Assembly: GCF_039621855.1 (NCBI RefSeq) | Contig: NZ_CP155071.1 | Location: 1,984,001-2,048,000 of the forward strand | Reading direction: 5' to 3' | Length of the DNA: 64,000 nt | Origin: Erwinia sp. HDF1-3R | GTDB lineage: Bacteria; Pseudomonadota; Gammaproteobacteria; Enterobacterales; Enterobacteriaceae | Shown: piece after piece, positions 61,064 to 64,000 of the stretch | Layout: each line of letters begins with the position of its first letter | Numbering within the stretch: the stretch's first letter is position 1 | The notes under the pieces: generated by a model | Databases searched by the model: none | Told to the model about the DNA's origin: nothing | Seen by the model: the letters and a program-made list of their open reading frames with translations, nothing else | Program-made: the position numbers and the translations under genes

Positions 61064-62008
61064 TTATCGGTGGACTGTTAAACCATATCCAAGACGTTGT
61101 AATTCGTCCCCGGCAATTTTTTCAAACTCTTTAATTTGTGCAGGCGATAAATCTTTCATATAACGACCACTGCGATCGGTATACAGCGGTTTACTGACTG
61201 CTTCAGCAGCGGGGTGTCCCCAGGGATTGTCATTAAGGGCGTGATGTTGTTCTGTATGCCGCAGCGGAGCTTCACTCCAGGGCAGCCCAAGGAAATCGAC
61301 GATCTGTCTCAGTACAGTCTGTGGATTGAGAACCAATTCTTCATATTTTATTTCGAGATATCGCTCCCTCGGCGCCATTCTGTGTGCCTCCCCGACAATT
61401 TCGAGCCAGCCTTTTGCCGCTTCCGCCACACTCTTGTAGCCCCAGTCGGGTACAGTTTTAAGGTGCGATGCCGACAAATCGCGGCCATCCCGAATGATGT
61501 GAATAAAATGTGCTCTGGGCCAGATGGCGGAATAACGAGCAACATCTTTGATTTTTCTCTGAAGCTTAATTCCCCAGCGCTGTTTACCCGCTTTCTCACG
61601 TAAATATTCACCAAGGGATTCAATTAGAAAGCAACGGCCGTCTAAATCTAAAAGGTTGCTCCTGCGCCGTCTCATCACGTCTACAATTTGCGACCTGATC
61701 TCTTCACGACACAAGCCAGAGCGTTCGCACTGGGCGACAAAATGTATGCCGTCATACCATTTTAAGGGGATAGAATCTTTCGTTGCTCCAATAAGGATTG
61801 CAGGATTTTCATCCATAAAATCGCACGCTTCCAGGATATGTGGCCCGAGATTAACAGGTTCAGTAAAATCTATTTCGGGTGCAATTCTTAGATCCGGATG
61901 AGAGTCAAGAATCACACTCAGCAAGGTGGTACCCGATCGATTTTCACCCCCCAGAAAGATCGGATTTGATAATAAATGTTTGGCAGCCTTAGCTTCATAA
62001 TCAGACAT
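61064..62008 (-). CDS. PAPS-dependent sulfotransferase
   Basis: 314 aa. The 5'-phosphosulfate-binding loop is GGENRSGTTLL (20-30), and the 3'-phosphate motif is FIHIIRDGRDLSAS (168-181, Arg173 and Ser179/181). The later KYEELVLNP and RQIVDFLGLPW are typical of the Sulfotransfer_3/branched family. It should move sulfate from 3'-phosphoadenylyl sulfate to a hydroxyl or amine of a small molecule. Cytoplasmic, no signal peptide. It is first in the minus-strand string, so sulfation probably happens before export. The acceptor is unknown. Confidence 0.85.
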   Translation of the reverse strand: MSDYEAKAAKHLLSNPIFLGGENRSGTTLLSVILDSHPDLRIAPEIDFTEPVNLGPHILEACDFMDENPAILIGATKDSIPLKWYDGIHFVAQCERSGLCREEIRSQIVDVMRRRRSNLLDLDGRCFLIESLGEYLREKAGKQRWGIKLQRKIKDVARYSAIWPRAHFIHIIRDGRDLSASHLKTVPDWGYKSVAEAAKGWLEIVGEAHRMAPRERYLEIKYEELVLNPQTVLRQIVDFLGLPWSEAPLRHTEQHHALNDNPWGHPAAEAVSKPLYTDRSGRYMKDLSPAQIKEFEKIAGDELQRLGYGLTVHR

Positions 62009-62361
62009 AATTACCCCTACCTGTAGTGTTTTTAACTAACTGTTTTAAATGAAAAAAAGATAATATTGATCGCGTAAATCTCACCCGTTTCTACCATGCA
62101 TAGTCTGCAGATTACTAGGTTGGTTTTGTTAGTTTTACTTAACATTAGCAAATATAATTATCGACTTTAACCCAAATTTTGCTAATTATATACTCAAGAA
62201 ATCTACTGACACGCTGGTACTATTTAGAGTATGTCACGCCTGATTACACTACGTCTTTGATGGAACTCGTCATCTTCCGGCAGCGCCAACGGTAAGAAAA
62301 TCAATAATTTATTGTTTTACTACTCCGGGCTGCTATTGGTCAGGGCCGATTGAAGGTACTT
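62009..62361. promoter_or_regulatory. Divergent promoter region of the biosynthetic locus
   Basis: 353 AT-rich bases without a supported ORF separate the sulfotransferase and oxidoreductase genes. An inverted repeat TTAGCAAA / TTTGCTAA (62145-62152 and 62178-62185), each arm next to a TAATTA or TAATTAT block, may be an operator. Both transcription units probably start here. Confidence 0.55.
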
Positions 62362-63837
62362 ATGGCTAAAATACAACATGTTGTGACATTCAAAGGGCGA
62401 TTTGAACAATTCGATACTGTCATCATTGGCTCGGGGCCATCTGGTTCGACCGTTGCTAATACTCTGGCGGAGCAGGGTGATAATGTTCTTATTTTAGAAC
62501 TGGGATCTGTCGCCTCCCCAGGTGCAATATTAACTGAACATCAGTCAATTTTTAGCCGAAGCCTATCGGGAGATGGGACAAGGGACGGAAATCCATGGAC
62601 TGCATGTTGCGTAGGAGGCGGAATGCAGTTTTATTCTGCCATTACATTCAGATATCGTGAACCAGACATGCGTGCCAGCCGATATCTGCAATCAGATCTT
62701 CAAATGGATTGGCCTATTGAGATTAATGATCTGGAGGAGCATTACGGGTACATCGAGAATTTATTAAATATGAGCAATGACCGTGCCTATCCGATCAGTG
62801 CCAGAGGACGCAATATTGCAAATGCGATGTCATCACTCGGCTACCAGCCACAAAAAATACCCCTGGCAATTTCCCCCCCTGGCAGAAGAGCAGGATGTGG
62901 TTACTGCAGTGCCTGTGATAGTCGCTCATGTCCACAGGGTGCCAAAGCTTCCGTGATGAATCTCTCTCTGCTTGATGGGACATATCTCAAGGGAAATATA
63001 ACCGTCCTTTATGGATGTGTGGTTAAAAGAATACTGTTATCAAATGAAGGTCATGCGCATGCACTCGAATGTTACATCCCCTTTTGCGCTGAACACCTTA
63101 TTATACCCGTACATAAACTAATTTGCTGCGGTAACGCCATTCAATCCGGTTCACTATTACTTCGGTCAAAATCCTCCCTTGCCAGACGAGGAATTGGGAA
63201 TGAATATGATTTGGTGGGCCGGGGCCTGTCATTCAAGGTTAGCGGATATACCGTGGGTTCAAACCCGGAATGGAAAAATGATGCAGAGCTCGGTAAAAAA
63301 CACCCTGGCGCACCAGCAACAATATATACAGATGATTTTTTCCAGTCTTCCGCTGCACCCACTGGCCTGGGCGGCTTACTCTATGAAGCAGCGTCACCTT
63401 TACCAGAAAATAACATTGGTTGTTTAAGATTACATTATCTGGCCGGGGAGGAACCCTGGTCATATAACAGAATTATTCTTGATGATAATGTGGATGGTTT
63501 CGGTATGCCTCTAATCAGATTTAATTACAGAAACACTCACACTGATATCGCGCGTTTAGATTTTTTAGCCGCACGCGCTGAGGATATTCTACGTGAGGCC
63601 GGTGCCAGTTATATACAGCGTGAGGTACCTGTTTACCAAAAAGGGAGCTCTCACTTGCATGGAACGGCACGTGCAGGGAGAAACCCAATGAATTCCGTAG
63701 TAGATCCTTATGGCAAAGTCCACGGTTACGATAATATCTACGTTATGGATGCCTCAGTGATGAATTTTGCAGGCAACTGGAATCCTACGCATACCATTAT
63801 GGCTAATGCAAGACGGATGGCGAAAGCGATAAGCTAA
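62362..63837 (+). CDS. GMC-family FAD-dependent oxidoreductase
   Basis: 491 aa from ATG 62362 (GAAGG site five bases upstream; a TTG four codons earlier is the alternative). The FAD motif VIIGSGPSG (20-28) and the acidic residue in LILELG are clear. A cysteine cluster C179-x2-C-x2-C-x4-C (GCGYCSACDSRSCPQGAK) resembles that of alcohol-oxidising GMC members. The C-terminal GMC domain has SHLHGTARAG (His433) and GNWNPTHT (Asn474), the likely catalytic His/Asn pair, and VMDASVMNF. It should oxidise an alcohol to an aldehyde or ketone. It is 23 bases upstream of an aminotransferase gene. Confidence 0.85.
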   Translation: MAKIQHVVTFKGRFEQFDTVIIGSGPSGSTVANTLAEQGDNVLILELGSVASPGAILTEHQSIFSRSLSGDGTRDGNPWTACCVGGGMQFYSAITFRYREPDMRASRYLQSDLQMDWPIEINDLEEHYGYIENLLNMSNDRAYPISARGRNIANAMSSLGYQPQKIPLAISPPGRRAGCGYCSACDSRSCPQGAKASVMNLSLLDGTYLKGNITVLYGCVVKRILLSNEGHAHALECYIPFCAEHLIIPVHKLICCGNAIQSGSLLLRSKSSLARRGIGNEYDLVGRGLSFKVSGYTVGSNPEWKNDAELGKKHPGAPATIYTDDFFQSSAAPTGLGGLLYEAASPLPENNIGCLRLHYLAGEEPWSYNRIILDDNVDGFGMPLIRFNYRNTHTDIARLDFLAARAEDILREAGASYIQREVPVYQKGSSHLHGTARAGRNPMNSVVDPYGKVHGYDNIYVMDASVMNFAGNWNPTHTIMANARRMAKAIS

Positions 63838-63860
63838 TCTTAAAATACAGGTAGGGTAAA

Positions 63861-64000
63861 ATGAATAATGAAAAGTTATTACATAAAGCTCTTTCAGTTA
63901 CTGCTGCACGTCAATACGATATCGATTCACATCCCCCTTTTGTGGTTCAGAGCGCAAGAGGAGCCTGGCTGAAGGATTGTGATGGTCGGGATATATTAGA
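63861..64000 (+). CDS. Class III PLP aminotransferase (N-terminal fragment, runs off window)
   Basis: Only 46 codons are visible, beginning MNNEKLLHKALSVTAARQYD and including the family's early motif SARGAWLKDCDGRDIL. This motif (glycine-containing strand, then D.DG.(D/E)..D) opens class III enzymes such as diaminobutyrate, ornithine and GABA aminotransferases. AGGGTAAA precedes the ATG. It directly follows the GMC gene on the same strand, so the pair could oxidise an alcohol and aminate the product. PLP lysine and substrate residues are outside the window. Confidence 0.75.
   Translation, partial: MNNEKLLHKALSVTAARQYDIDSHPPFVVQSARGAWLKDCDGRDIL

Noticed and set aside
62265-62295. Stretch CATCTTCCGGCAGCGCC upstream of the GMC gene resembling part of purB
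   Set aside because: The similarity is short and has no extended homology; treated as chance.

Overview
The window reads as the chromosome of a member of the Enterobacterales, most likely Erwiniaceae (Erwinia/Pantoea group). The backbone follows the E. coli order flgI-flgL, rne, rluC, maf, yceD-rpmF-plsX-fabHDG-acpP-fabF-pabC-mltG-tmk-holB-ycfH, ptsG, hinT-ycfL-lpoB-thiK-nagZ-ycfP, ndh, ycfJ, mfd, lolCDE, cobB, pepT, roxA, phoQP, purB-hflD-mnmA-nudJ-rluE and icd, with close protein identity throughout. The family-level placement is inferred from gene order and protein similarity recalled from memory.

Layout. 1-4.4 kb: end of the flagellar rod/hook operon (flgI partial, flgJ, flgK, flgL) with a sigma-28 promoter before flgK. 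4.8-8.8 kb: an unusually long rne (1335 codons) with two expanded repeat tracts, then its long leader. 9.5-20.9 kb: ribosome/lipid superoperon from yceD to holB (L32, fatty-acid initiation and elongation, p-aminobenzoate, MltG, dTMP kinase, DNA polymerase III delta'). 21.8-23.5 kb: ptsG with well preserved Mlc, CRP and SgrS sites. 23.7-27.5 kb: hinT-ycfL-lpoB-thiK-nagZ-ycfP (cell wall synthesis activation and recycling, thiamine salvage). 27.5-29.8 kb: ndh with an FNR box, and ycfJ. 29.85-31.13 kb: a gene-free stretch with two 205-bp hairpin-rich elements in inverted orientation, each with perfect terminal inverted repeats and flanked by 57-bp tandem units. 31.1-39.2 kb: mfd, a small unknown protein, lolCDE, cobB. 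39.4-48.0 kb: accessory segment (unknown lipoprotein, complete peptide/nickel-type ABC importer, benE-like transporter with a divergent SutR-like regulator) standing where E. coli carries potABCD. 48.1-58.8 kb: pepT, roxA, phoQP with an autoregulatory PhoP box, purB, hflD, mnmA, nudJ, rluE, icd.

58.9-64.0 kb (runs off the window): a visibly more AT-rich locus immediately after icd that looks like a horizontally acquired small-molecule pathway. One strand carries a PAPS-dependent sulfotransferase, an MFS transporter half and a stand-alone condensation-domain acyltransferase. The divergent strand carries a GMC flavin oxidase/dehydrogenase and the start of a class III PLP aminotransferase. Together they suggest oxidation of an alcohol to a carbonyl, transamination, acylation, O- or N-sulfation and export. 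I do not recognise this set as a described pathway, and it is the best candidate for a new system here; the product is unknown.
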